Assembly (NCBI GenBank): GCA_964486455.1
Contig: CAZAMP010000020.1
Location: 1-64,000, forward strand
Origin: CAZAMP01 sp964486455
GTDB lineage: Bacteria > Eisenbacteria > RBG-16-71-46 > CAZAMP01
Reading direction: 5' to 3'
DNA length: 64,000 nucleotides
Part shown: piece after piece, positions 1 through 7,142 of the stretch
How positions within the stretch are numbered: the stretch's first letter is position 1
How the letters are laid out: each line of letters begins with the position of its first letter
The notes under the pieces: generated by a model
Databases searched by the model: none
What the model was told of the DNA's origin: nothing
The model's input: the letters and a program-made list of their open reading frames with translations, nothing else
Position numbers and translations under genes: made by a program

Positions 1-10
1 CAGATCGTCA

Positions 11-772
11 CTAAACTCGAAGGGGAGGTGTCTCAGAATCGTTGACACGTTCCGCGCCGATGGCACAGTGCTGTTCGATGATCACGCGCTCCTGCGGATT
101 GAGCTTCCCGTTCTTGAGCAGAATGCGATCCGGAATGGCGATCTTGCCGATGTCGTGTAGCGGGCTCGTCAGGAAGACCATGCGCGCGGTCGCCGCATCC
201 AGCCCGAGCGCGTCGGCCAGCGTGCGACTGTAGTAGCTCACTCGCCTGACGTGATTGCCGATTCCCCGCTCGCGAGACTCCGCGACCTTCGCCAGTCGCC
301 AGATGATCTCCGTTCGGGACTGCTCCAGCTCCTCGGTTCGTTCGCGGACGCGTTGCTCGAGCCACTCACTTCGCCCTTTTATCTTGTCCTCATAGGACTT
401 CAATCGGACCGCGTTGGCCAACCGGGCGCGAAGCTCATCGCGATCGGCCGGTTTGCGAAGGAGATCCGTCGCGCCGAGATTGAGCGCTCTCGCCTTCAGA
501 CCCTCGTTATCTATCCCGGTGAGGATGATGACCGGAATGTCCTTGGTCTTCTCGTTCGCACGTATGTCCTGCAACAGGGAGAGCCCGTCCCTTCCCGGCA
601 TCGCAACGTCGAGGACGACGACGTCGAACTCCTGCTCATCCAGTAGCACTTCCGCGGAGTCAGCATCCTGGGCGAAGTGGGTATCCCAGACGTCGCACTG
701 GTCTCGTAGAATGCGGCGGAGCGCCTCCAGCACGTTCGGCTCATCATCCACGAAGAGAATCTTTGGCTTCAC
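11..772 (-). CDS. Response regulator with C-terminal HD domain, truncated or frameshifted at its end
   Basis: Cytoplasmic two-component response regulator. The GTG start follows the kinase stop by one base. Residues 1-120 form a CheY-like receiver with acidic pocket DD at 9-10, phospho-acceptor Asp55 (VVVLDVAMPG), Thr85 and Lys107. A coiled segment (about 125-160) leads to an HD phosphohydrolase domain with His174, the HD pair at 206-207 (SPLHDIGK) and His235. HD-GYP enzymes of this build degrade cyclic di-GMP. Here the protein stops at residue 253, before the region where the second His pair and GYP motif should lie. In another frame the last 40 bases read TILRHLPFEFSDDL with no stop, which looks like a plausible HD-GYP continuation. 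A frameshift (biological or assembly) near base 30 is therefore possible. The kinase directly upstream is the likely partner. Confidence 0.85.
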   Translation of the reverse strand: MKPKILFVDDEPNVLEALRRILRDQCDVWDTHFAQDADSAEVLLDEQEFDVVVLDVAMPGRDGLSLLQDIRANEKTKDIPVIILTGIDNEGLKARALNLGATDLLRKPADRDELRARLANAVRLKSYEDKIKGRSEWLEQRVRERTEELEQSRTEIIWRLAKVAESRERGIGNHVRRVSYYSRTLADALGLDAATARMVFLTSPLHDIGKIAIPDRILLKNGKLNPQERVIIEQHCAIGAERVNDSETPPLRV

Positions 773-773
773 C

Positions 774-1709
774 TCACGCCGCCTTCTTTTCAGAGATATC
801 GATTCCGTCGATCGGTATGCGCAGGGTGAACGTGGTTCCAGTGCCCTCCGCCGTGACGAATTGAAGATCGCCGCCGAGCTTGTCGACGAGTATCGACCGC
901 GCGATGGTAAGTCCCTGTCCCGTGCCTTTGCCGATGGTTTTGGTCGTGAAGAACGGATCGTAGACACAATCGCGTATCTCCTCGGGGATCCCGGTGCCGT
1001 CATCGCTCACGTCGATCTCCACCCATCCGCCCGTCCGACGGCTTCGGAAGGTGATCGTGCCCCTCGCCGAGGGGCTGTGCACGTTCTTCTCGGCGATGGC
1101 GTGGGCCGCGTTGACAATGAGGTTCAGAAGCGCTTGGTTGAGCTCTCCGGGTAGGCATCGAACCATCGGCAGATCGGGATCCAGCTCGGTAGCGATGGTG
1201 GCGGCGTGCTTCCACTCATTTCGACATACGGTCACCGTTGTGTGGATCGCCCCGTTCAGATCGGTGGGTATCTTCACGTGCTCGGTCGGGTGCGAGAAGT
1301 CCTTCATGGCCCGCACGATTTCCGTGATTCGCGCAATTCCGTCGAGCGTCTCGCGGATGGCCCGGGGAATCTCCTCGAGCAGATAGCCCCAGTCGGCGTC
1401 TTCCTTCGCCGCTCTTAGCCGATCGAGGGCGCCTTCGGTAGCATCTCCGCGCGCCACGGTCGCTTCGAGCTCGTCGCAGCGCTTCAGTACACGAAGCAGG
1501 TCATCGAAGCCCGTCCGAAGAAACAGCGTGTTGTCTCCGATGTACTGCGTCGGCGTGGTGATCTCGTGCGCGATGCCGGCCGCGAGGCGGCCGATCGCTT
1601 GGAGCTTTTGAGATTGGCAGAGCCCTTCGGTCCGCCGAATCAGAGGACCGGCAGCAGTGGGGTCGGCGCTCGGGGCCGGACGTCGAACGCCCTTTGGTTC
1701 ATTGTCCAT
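774..1709 (-). CDS. Soluble sensor histidine kinase
   Basis: Cytoplasmic histidine kinase of 311 residues with no membrane segment. It has a short N-terminal stretch, then a DHp helix with the phosphorylatable His in the H-box AAGIAHEITTP, then a long helical insert. The HATPase domain carries an N-box NLIVNAAHAI, G1 DDGTGIP, F-box DPFFTTK and G2 GKGTGQGL. The HEI(T/N)TP form and the insert resemble the kinases that sit next to HD-GYP response regulators. No PAS, GAF or other sensing domain is visible, so the input probably comes from a partner protein. GGGAGG lies 8 bases before the ATG. The response regulator follows directly, so the two form an operon and a likely cognate pair controlling cyclic di-GMP or another nucleotide signal. 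The specific signal is unknown. Confidence 0.9.
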   Translation of the reverse strand: MDNEPKGVRRPAPSADPTAAGPLIRRTEGLCQSQKLQAIGRLAAGIAHEITTPTQYIGDNTLFLRTGFDDLLRVLKRCDELEATVARGDATEGALDRLRAAKEDADWGYLLEEIPRAIRETLDGIARITEIVRAMKDFSHPTEHVKIPTDLNGAIHTTVTVCRNEWKHAATIATELDPDLPMVRCLPGELNQALLNLIVNAAHAIAEKNVHSPSARGTITFRSRRTGGWVEIDVSDDGTGIPEEIRDCVYDPFFTTKTIGKGTGQGLTIARSILVDKLGGDLQFVTAEGTGTTFTLRIPIDGIDISEKKAA

Positions 1710-1915
1710 TCGCTAACCTCCCGATCAGGAGTCAGGGTCGGGTGGTGAGCGCGGAACAGCACAAGGGCGGAGTATCGCAATGCCATAAGGCAATCGCAGA
1801 GCGGAGTAGAGACTGAAGTCCCCATGACTCTCACCTAATACATTCGACCGGCGATCGGGTTTGCCTTAGGCGGTCCGAGGTGGGAATTGCCGTGGATGAG
1901 GACGATTTCGGCCGT

Positions 1916-1921
1916 TATACT
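1916..1921 (+). promoter_or_regulatory. Possible -10 element for the zinc-uptake operon
   Basis: TATACT lies 38 bases before the ATG of the small His/Cys protein that opens the metal-uptake operon. No good -35 hexamer is seen at the normal spacing. A TTGCCG at 1887-1892 is too far away (23-base spacer). No clear Zur or Fur-type dyad was recognised around it. Confidence 0.3.
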
Positions 1922-1958
1922 AGATAGGTCTCGATCCACAGTGGAGGTCGCGCTCTAC

Positions 1959-2228
1959 ATGTACGTTCGGTTGTTTCTTCTCATTCTTTTGGCCATGTCG
2001 TGGGGGGGCTCGGTCCTCCATCATCATGGGGACGACGCCGATGCACCCGAGCACGACAACTGCCCGGTATGCCAGCAAATAGAGGAGACGGCCGCGGACG
2101 GGGCGGGATGCGTGGTGACGGACCCCGGCCCGCTCTCAACCGGCGATATCCTTCACGTTGCCGACGTTCGTGTTTGCTCCACGTTCCTCGAACGAACCTC
2201 CCGTCCCCGCGCCCCCCCTCGCGTCTGA
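1959..2228 (+). CDS. Small secreted His/Cys-rich protein at head of metal-uptake operon
   Basis: An 89-residue protein. The ATG at 1959 follows GGAGG by 11 bases, and the product opens with a hydrophobic signal-like segment (YVRLFLLILLAMSW). The mature part carries an HHHGDD cluster and then CPVCQQ, with two more Cys further on, so it can plausibly bind a soft metal such as zinc. Small proteins of this kind, related in style to DUF2946, often precede zinc-regulated outer-membrane proteins. Here the next three genes are an outer-membrane protein, a metal-binding protein and a metal permease, all on the same strand. The C-terminal half is low complexity and Pro/Arg-rich at the end, so the exact stop region could be poorly conserved. 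The function as a periplasmic metal scavenger or sensor is inference. Confidence 0.6.
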   Translation: MYVRLFLLILLAMSWGGSVLHHHGDDADAPEHDNCPVCQQIEETAADGAGCVVTDPGPLSTGDILHVADVRVCSTFLERTSRPRAPPRV

Positions 2229-2294
2229 TACTGCCGTCGACGTAGGCTCTCGACTCAGCATCATCGCTAACACCGAACCATGAGGGGGCGAATT

Positions 2295-3374
2295 ATGCGG
2301 TTTCGGATCGCGCTCTACTGTCTCGCCTTTGCGGTCGCGTTGACCGCTGTCTGGGTGAATGTGGCCCTCGCGGAGTCCGGCACCACCGCCACGGGAACGT
2401 CACGCGCCATGAATCCGGCCATCAGCCTCAACGGTCTGTTTCTTGGCGAGTGGCGGGATCGAACGGAGGAGGGGGAGAAGAACGCCGGTCTCTCGCTACA
2501 GGAAATGGAGCTCACGCTGACCTCGATCGTCGATCCGTACTTCAAGGCGAAGGCTCATATCGTGATCGGCCCGGCGGAGGCTCATGATCACAAATCAGAG
2601 GAGCCCCACGGCGATCAGATCGCGCTCGAGGAGATCTATGCCCGAGCGATGGCGTTGCCGGCCGGGCTGGGCGCTCGTGCCGGCCGGATCTTGATTCCAT
2701 TCGGTCGCACGAATCAGATACACCTCCACCAGCTTCCCTTCATCGACGCCCAGCGCGGGTTTTCGGATCTAGTTGGGCCGCATGGCATGCCGGACGTCGG
2801 TGTGGAACTGTCGTACTCGCCCGACGTTCCGTGGTACCTGAACCTCATCGCCTTCGCCGGTGACGGCGGAACCGAGCTCTTTGCCGCCGAGGACGAAGCG
2901 CTTGCTTTCGCCGGTCGCATCGAGAACTTCTGGGACCTGAGCGACGCCACGACCTTTGAGCTGGGTGGCTCGACCATGACCGGACCGACCGATCAGATAC
3001 AGGATCACGTGTTCGTCGGTGGCGACGTTCGGCTGAAGTGGCGCGATCCACGCAAGACCCATGGCAAGGCGATCGAATGGATGACCGAGCTCATCGTAGA
3101 TGACGCACCGGAGATCGACTCGCGGACCGGTATCCTTTCTCATCTTCGAGCGCGCGTGGCGCGAAACTGGTGGATCGGCGCCGGCTACAGCTCCGTCTCC
3201 GAGTCGCTGACCACGCGCGAGATCAAGGCGCAGATCGCGTTCGTGCCCAGCGAGTTCAGCGCGCTGCGCTGCGATGCCTCGTACCTTGATCCTCCCGGGG
3301 ATGCCGACCCCGTGCTCGAGCTGCAGCTGCAGCTCAATGTCACGATTGGGTCACACCCGGCCCATCTCTACTAG
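2295..3374 (+). CDS. Outer-membrane barrel protein of the metal-uptake operon
   Basis: About 359 residues from the ATG at 2295. That ATG is preceded by GAGGGGG at good spacing, so it is preferred to the ATG at 2280. A signal peptide (IALYCLAFAVALTAVW...ALA) is followed by a protein with alternating beta-strand pattern: NPAISLNGLFLGEW, then LQEMELTLTSIVDPYFKAKA. This pattern is typical of the zinc-regulated outer-membrane proteins found beside ZnuA/ZnuB genes. A His-rich loop (EAHDHKSEEPHGDQ) early in the mature protein could collect metal, and another HLHQ occurs later. There is no TonB box or plug domain that I can see, so it is more like a porin or a ZrgA-type auxiliary protein than a full TonB receptor. 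It is co-transcribed with the binding protein that starts 11 bases after its stop. Confidence 0.7.
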   Translation: MRFRIALYCLAFAVALTAVWVNVALAESGTTATGTSRAMNPAISLNGLFLGEWRDRTEEGEKNAGLSLQEMELTLTSIVDPYFKAKAHIVIGPAEAHDHKSEEPHGDQIALEEIYARAMALPAGLGARAGRILIPFGRTNQIHLHQLPFIDAQRGFSDLVGPHGMPDVGVELSYSPDVPWYLNLIAFAGDGGTELFAAEDEALAFAGRIENFWDLSDATTFELGGSTMTGPTDQIQDHVFVGGDVRLKWRDPRKTHGKAIEWMTELIVDDAPEIDSRTGILSHLRARVARNWWIGAGYSSVSESLTTREIKAQIAFVPSEFSALRCDASYLDPPGDADPVLELQLQLNVTIGSHPAHLY

Positions 3375-3385
3375 GGGGTGACGCG

Positions 3386-4294
3386 TTGCGAACACTCATC
3401 GTGATCGCTCTGGTCGTGCTGCTCACCCCGGTCGCATCGAACGGAGCGGAACTCCGCGTCGTCACCACACTCTCGGACCTCGCGTCGCTGGCGGAAGAGG
3501 TCGGTGGGGATCGGGTGGAGGTGACCGCGCTGTGCAAAGGGTATCAGGACCCGCACTACCTGGAGCCGAAGCCTTCCTACGCTCGCACACTCAGGAAGGC
3601 CGATCTTCTGGTCTATGTGGGGCTCGAGCTGGAGGTCGGATGGCTGCCGCCTTTGCTGGAAACGGCCCACAACCCTAAGCTCAGGCCGGAGTCGCCCGGG
3701 CTTCTCGAAGCGGGGGTGGTGGTAGGACGGCTTCTGGAAGTGCCGGAGCACGAGATCGATCGCTCGGAAGGAGATCTGCATCCGTTCGGAAATCCTCACG
3801 TCCTCTTCGATCCGCGTAACGGCATTGCCGTCGCGGAAGCGATCGCCCATCGACTCGCGGAGCTCGATCCGGCGGGGACCGAATTCTATGTGACGCGCAC
3901 GACGGTGTTTCGCGAGCGGATGTTGCGGCGGATCACCGACTGGGAGAAACGCGCGGCGCCGCTCCGCGGTCGGCCCGTGGCCGCCTATCACAAAGAATGG
4001 GAATACCTCGTCGACTGGCTGGACATGGAGCTCGTCGGCTACGTGGAGAACCGTCCCGGGATTCCGCCGTCACCGCGCCACGTGAAGGCGTTTACCGATC
4101 TCCTGCGCTCGAGGGATGTCGGCTTCATCATGGTGTCGACGTTTGCCGGAGTCGATGCCGCCGAAAAAGTTGCCAATCGCGGCGGCACTCGGGCCGTCGT
4201 GCTTCCCGCCGGCGTCGGCGCGGTCGACGACACCGACAGCTATGAGCGACTGATCGACACCATTCTCAGCCGGCTCCTGGAGGCCGCGTCGTGA
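3386..4294 (+). CDS. Metal (zinc/manganese) ABC transporter substrate-binding protein
   Basis: Periplasmic binding protein of cluster A-I (ZnuA/AdcA/MntC type), 302 residues. It starts with TTG after a GGGGG site that overlaps the previous stop. A signal peptide (RTLIVIALVVLLTPVASNGA) precedes the mature start AELRVVTTLSDLASLAEEVGG. Metal ligands fit the family pattern: His in DPHYLEP, His in GNPHVLFDP, His or Glu in AYHKEWEYL, and an acidic residue in STFAGVDAAEK near the end. The His-rich charged loop of classical ZnuA is absent, so metal choice (Zn or Mn) is not decided by sequence. The following permease overlaps it by four bases. No ATPase gene follows. Confidence 0.88.
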   Translation: MRTLIVIALVVLLTPVASNGAELRVVTTLSDLASLAEEVGGDRVEVTALCKGYQDPHYLEPKPSYARTLRKADLLVYVGLELEVGWLPPLLETAHNPKLRPESPGLLEAGVVVGRLLEVPEHEIDRSEGDLHPFGNPHVLFDPRNGIAVAEAIAHRLAELDPAGTEFYVTRTTVFRERMLRRITDWEKRAAPLRGRPVAAYHKEWEYLVDWLDMELVGYVENRPGIPPSPRHVKAFTDLLRSRDVGFIMVSTFAGVDAAEKVANRGGTRAVVLPAGVGAVDDTDSYERLIDTILSRLLEAAS

Positions 4295-5112
4295 CGATGG
4301 ACTTCCTGAGCTTCATGGCGCCCCCCATCGTGATGTGTCTCGTGCTCGTCGGGATTCACGTCTATCTGGGGCTTCACGTCATCCGGCGCGGCATCATCTT
4401 CGTCGACATCGCGCTGGCACAGTTTGCAGCGTTCGGCGCCGCCGTCGGCGTCGCACTGGGGATCACGCTCGGCACGCCGTATTCGAAGCTGGTCGGGGTG
4501 GTCGCGACGATCGCGGCCGCCTGGCTCATCTCGCTGACGCGTGCCCGGGCCGGCAAGGTTCCTCAAGAAGCCTTCATCGGTATCGCGTACGCCGCGGCGA
4601 GCGCCGGAACGATTCTGATGTTGTCGGGATTGCCCCACGGCGGCGAAGAGATCAAAGCGCTTCTCGTCGGTTCCATCTTGTGGGTCGGCTGGGACGACAT
4701 TTACCAGTCGGCACTGCTGTACGCCGCGATCGGGCTCTTCCACTTTCGGTTCCGGCGCACCTTCTGGCGCGTGACCGGTGACCCGGCGGAGGCGCGTCGC
4801 CAAGGCACGCGCGTCGGCTGGTGGGATTTCCTCTTCTATGCGAGCCTGGGAATCGCGGTCACGCAGTCGGTCCAGGTGGCCGGCGTGCTCCTGGTCTTCA
4901 CGCTGCTCGTCGTGCCCGCCGCAATGGCGGTTCTGTCGCTGCCGGGGGGATCGATGGGCGCGAGGCTCCTTCTGGGCTGGGGGATTGGGGCCGTCATCGC
5001 CGCGATCGGGGCGGTGCTGTCCTATTTCCTCGACCTGCCGACCGGCGCGACCATCGTCTGCGCGTTCGGGATCGGCATCGCTCTGCAGATGCTGTGGGTC
5101 AGGAAGAGCTGA
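4291..5112 (+). CDS. Metal ABC transporter permease (ZnuB/MntB family)
   Basis: Integral membrane permease of 273 residues with about eight hydrophobic helices, ABC-3 family. It starts with GTG in a GTGA overlap with the binding-protein stop, which implies translational coupling. Family features include LGLHVIRRGIIFVDIALAQ near the N-terminus and LLVVPAAMAVL in the C-terminal half. It should form the membrane channel for the metal delivered by the upstream binding protein. The gene is followed at once by a convergent gene (its stop overlaps the glycosylase 3' end), so the operon ends without the ATP-binding subunit. That subunit must be encoded elsewhere or the transporter borrows another ATPase. 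Confidence 0.88.
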   Translation: MTMDFLSFMAPPIVMCLVLVGIHVYLGLHVIRRGIIFVDIALAQFAAFGAAVGVALGITLGTPYSKLVGVVATIAAAWLISLTRARAGKVPQEAFIGIAYAAASAGTILMLSGLPHGGEEIKALLVGSILWVGWDDIYQSALLYAAIGLFHFRFRRTFWRVTGDPAEARRQGTRVGWWDFLFYASLGIAVTQSVQVAGVLLVFTLLVVPAAMAVLSLPGGSMGARLLLGWGIGAVIAAIGAVLSYFLDLPTGATIVCAFGIGIALQMLWVRKS

Positions 5113-5791
5113 GGATTCGTCGCGACACGCGGAAGACACGACGGAACATGGCGGTCGTAAGCCGGCCGGTCTGCGTATTCTGCCGGCTCGGATGGTACGA
5201 CGCGATCAAGGTGGGGCCGTCTTTCCCGAGATCGAATCGTGCGCCGTGAGAGAAGCGCGGCTTCGCTTTCGGCGGTGTGACGCCGATCTCAGGAAGCGCC
5301 CCGAGTAGCACGTCGAACGCGACGCGTCCGAGCGCGAGGTAGATCCTGGCCCGTCGTAGCAGGCGGAGCTCCCGAATGAGAAACGGTCGGCAGGTGTCGA
5401 GCTCGGCGCGGGTAGGCTTGTTGCCGGGTGGAGCGCAGCGTCCAGCCGCGGTGATGAAGCAGTCGCTCAGAACGAGATCATCATCGCGTGATGTTGCGGT
5501 GGGTTGTGATGCGAATTCAAACTGATGCAGCGCCGAGTAGAGTGTGTCCCCCGACGAATCGCCGGTGAACATGCGGCCCGTACGATTCGAACCGTGGGCG
5601 CCGGGCGCAAGGCCGACGATGACGAGTCGCGCCGCCGGATCACCGAAGCCCGGGACCGGGCGACCCCAGTAGTCATGGTCCCGGTAGGCGCGCCGTTTCT
5701 CCACGGCGATCTTCTCCCGGTGCTCCACGAGGCGCGGGCAAGCGCGACACGCGACGACGTCATTTGTGACCCGGCGGATACGATCTCGCAG
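5099..5791 (-). CDS. Family-5 uracil-DNA glycosylase (UdgB-like), probable CTG start
   Basis: DNA repair glycosylase that removes uracil and related deaminated bases. The core holds the family-5 motif GLAPGAHGSNRTGRMFTGD, which lacks the usual acidic catalytic residue of other UDG families. It also has DCFITAAGRCAPPGNKP and the C-terminal ASYHPSRQN motif. The first GTG in frame (5728) gives a protein that begins too late. The frame stays open upstream and encodes ACRACPRLVEHREK, the Cys-x2-Cys half of the 4Fe-4S cluster that this family needs (Cys15 and Cys18 from the new start). The only start-like codon before it is CTG at 5791, placed 10 bases after AGAGG. The remaining cluster Cys are in the GRCAPP and LDTCRPF segments. 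It converges on the metal permease. Confidence 0.85.
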   Translation of the reverse strand: MRDRIRRVTNDVVACRACPRLVEHREKIAVEKRRAYRDHDYWGRPVPGFGDPAARLVIVGLAPGAHGSNRTGRMFTGDSSGDTLYSALHQFEFASQPTATSRDDDLVLSDCFITAAGRCAPPGNKPTRAELDTCRPFLIRELRLLRRARIYLALGRVAFDVLLGALPEIGVTPPKAKPRFSHGARFDLGKDGPTLIASYHPSRQNTQTGRLTTAMFRRVFRVSRRILSSS

Positions 5792-5905
5792 AGTGCTATT
5801 ACCTCTTGAACCCTATCCCGCATGGATGCCGATACCATCGTTCTGGACGCATGAACGGAACGCAGGCATCATATCGAAACACACATAGCCACGAAAGGAC
5901 CATCG

Positions 5906-6817
5906 ATGACCGCCCGATCGACGCACACGAAACTCGCAAAGCTCTTGGCTGCGGCCGCCTGGGCAGATGGCCGTCTGGATCAGGGTGAGGTGACGGCGAT
6001 CAAGCAGTTCATGTTGCGACTCAAGCTCGATGCGGACGACGCGAAGGAAGTTACCGTGCTTCTCGCGAATCCCGTTCCACGTAGCGAGGCTGAGGCCCTC
6101 ACGACGTCCTTCCTGGAGAGCGTCGGGAGTGAGGCGGACAAGCGACTTCTTCTGGAAGAGCTCGAGGCGCTCGCACAGGTGGACGGGAAGGTTCGGGACG
6201 AAGAAGCGGCTTTCTTGAGAACCGTGCGTGAGATGGTGGAGACGCATTCCGTCGTGGACCTCGTGCTGGAGCGGGTGAAGGGGCTCTTCTCGTGGGGAGG
6301 GAGCCGGCGCACGGGCCGCCGCGATTCCGATCTCGCGGAGATGCTCCGAAATCGCGTTCAGGATCGGGTTCGCGAGAGGCTCACGGCGCTGTCGGCGGAG
6401 GCGGCCGAGGACGCGATGCGTCTCAACCGGGCGGCGCTCTTCGGTGCTTTGCTTCACAAGATCGCCTATGCGGACGGCGTCCTGGCCGCAGAAGAGTCCG
6501 AACGTGTCGGCTCGGTGCTCGCCACCACGTTTGGCTATGCCGACGACGAAATTGCGACGATCCGCGCGACGCTCGAAGAAGAGGTCGGCGACGGATCGGA
6601 TCTCCAGCGGCTCTGCGCCGAGTTCGCGCGGGTCTCCGAGGAATCGGAGCGGATCAATCTGATCCGGGCGCTCTTCCTCGTCGCGGCCGCCGATCATCAG
6701 GTTTCACCCGAGGAGGTCGAAGAGATCCGTCGGATCGCCGACTTCCTGTGGGTCCATCGACGTGAGTTCAACGACATCAGACTCGCGTTCGTGAAAGGAG
6801 AGGCAAATGGCATCTGA
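5906..6817 (+). CDS. TerB-like domain protein with two TerB repeats
   Basis: A 303-residue soluble protein made of two tellurite-resistance TerB-like helical domains. The first spans about residues 5-115 (KLAKLLAAAAWADGRLDQGE... and ALAQVDGKVRDEE). The second spans about residues 175-295 (LFGALLHKIAYADGVLAAEE... and FLVAAADHQVSPEE). Each repeat carries the acidic D-G-x-(L/V/K) turns that bind divalent metal in TerB proteins. There is no signal peptide or membrane segment, so it is cytoplasmic. A GAAAGGA site precedes the ATG. The cupin gene overlaps its 3' end by 11 bases, and two large secreted-protein genes follow by overlap, so it opens a four-gene operon. Real substrate and link to tellurite are not shown; most such proteins are of unknown function. 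Confidence 0.8.
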   Translation: MTARSTHTKLAKLLAAAAWADGRLDQGEVTAIKQFMLRLKLDADDAKEVTVLLANPVPRSEAEALTTSFLESVGSEADKRLLLEELEALAQVDGKVRDEEAAFLRTVREMVETHSVVDLVLERVKGLFSWGGSRRTGRRDSDLAEMLRNRVQDRVRERLTALSAEAAEDAMRLNRAALFGALLHKIAYADGVLAAEESERVGSVLATTFGYADDEIATIRATLEEEVGDGSDLQRLCAEFARVSEESERINLIRALFLVAAADHQVSPEEVEEIRRIADFLWVHRREFNDIRLAFVKGEANGI

Positions 6818-7142
6818 TGCCTATCCCGAGATGATTACCGCGCTCCCACGGGCCAACATTCCGTTCGACGGTGTGCGGGGTTGGATCGCGCAGTCGCCCG
6901 ATCGCCAGGTTGTCTTCATGGACATCCAGCCGATCGGGTCGGTGACGCCGCACGTCCATGGCGAGCAGTGGGGTGTCGTGGTCGAAGGAGAGATGGAGCT
7001 CACGATCGGGGGCGAGACGCGACGCTACGGGCCGGGCGATTCCTACTTTATTCCGGCCGGTGTCGAACATAGCGCGACGTTCCTCACCCATGTTCGCGTC
7101 ATCGACGTGTTCGCGGAGGCGGATCGGTATGGGGCCAAGTAG
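6807..7142 (+). CDS. Single-domain cupin protein
   Basis: A 111-residue conserved beta-barrel protein of the cupin_2 type. Cupin motif 1 is VTPHVHGEQWGVVVEGEMEL (metal ligands His, His, Glu) and motif 2 is GPGDSYFIPAGVEHSA (third His). The metal site is therefore complete. It could be a small metal-dependent enzyme or a sensor of a small ligand; nothing in the sequence identifies the substrate. AAAGGAG lies 6 bases before the ATG, inside the TerB-like gene. The next gene starts 14 bases before its stop. It has no signal peptide although its downstream neighbours are exported. Confidence 0.85.
   Translation: MASDAYPEMITALPRANIPFDGVRGWIAQSPDRQVVFMDIQPIGSVTPHVHGEQWGVVVEGEMELTIGGETRRYGPGDSYFIPAGVEHSATFLTHVRVIDVFAEADRYGAK

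Noticed and set aside
6958..7128. A longer start of the transglutaminase-like gene inside the cupin gene
   Set aside because: The added 57 residues are Ser/Arg-rich and lack a signal peptide, while ATG 7129 has a good ribosome-binding site and a signal peptide right after it.
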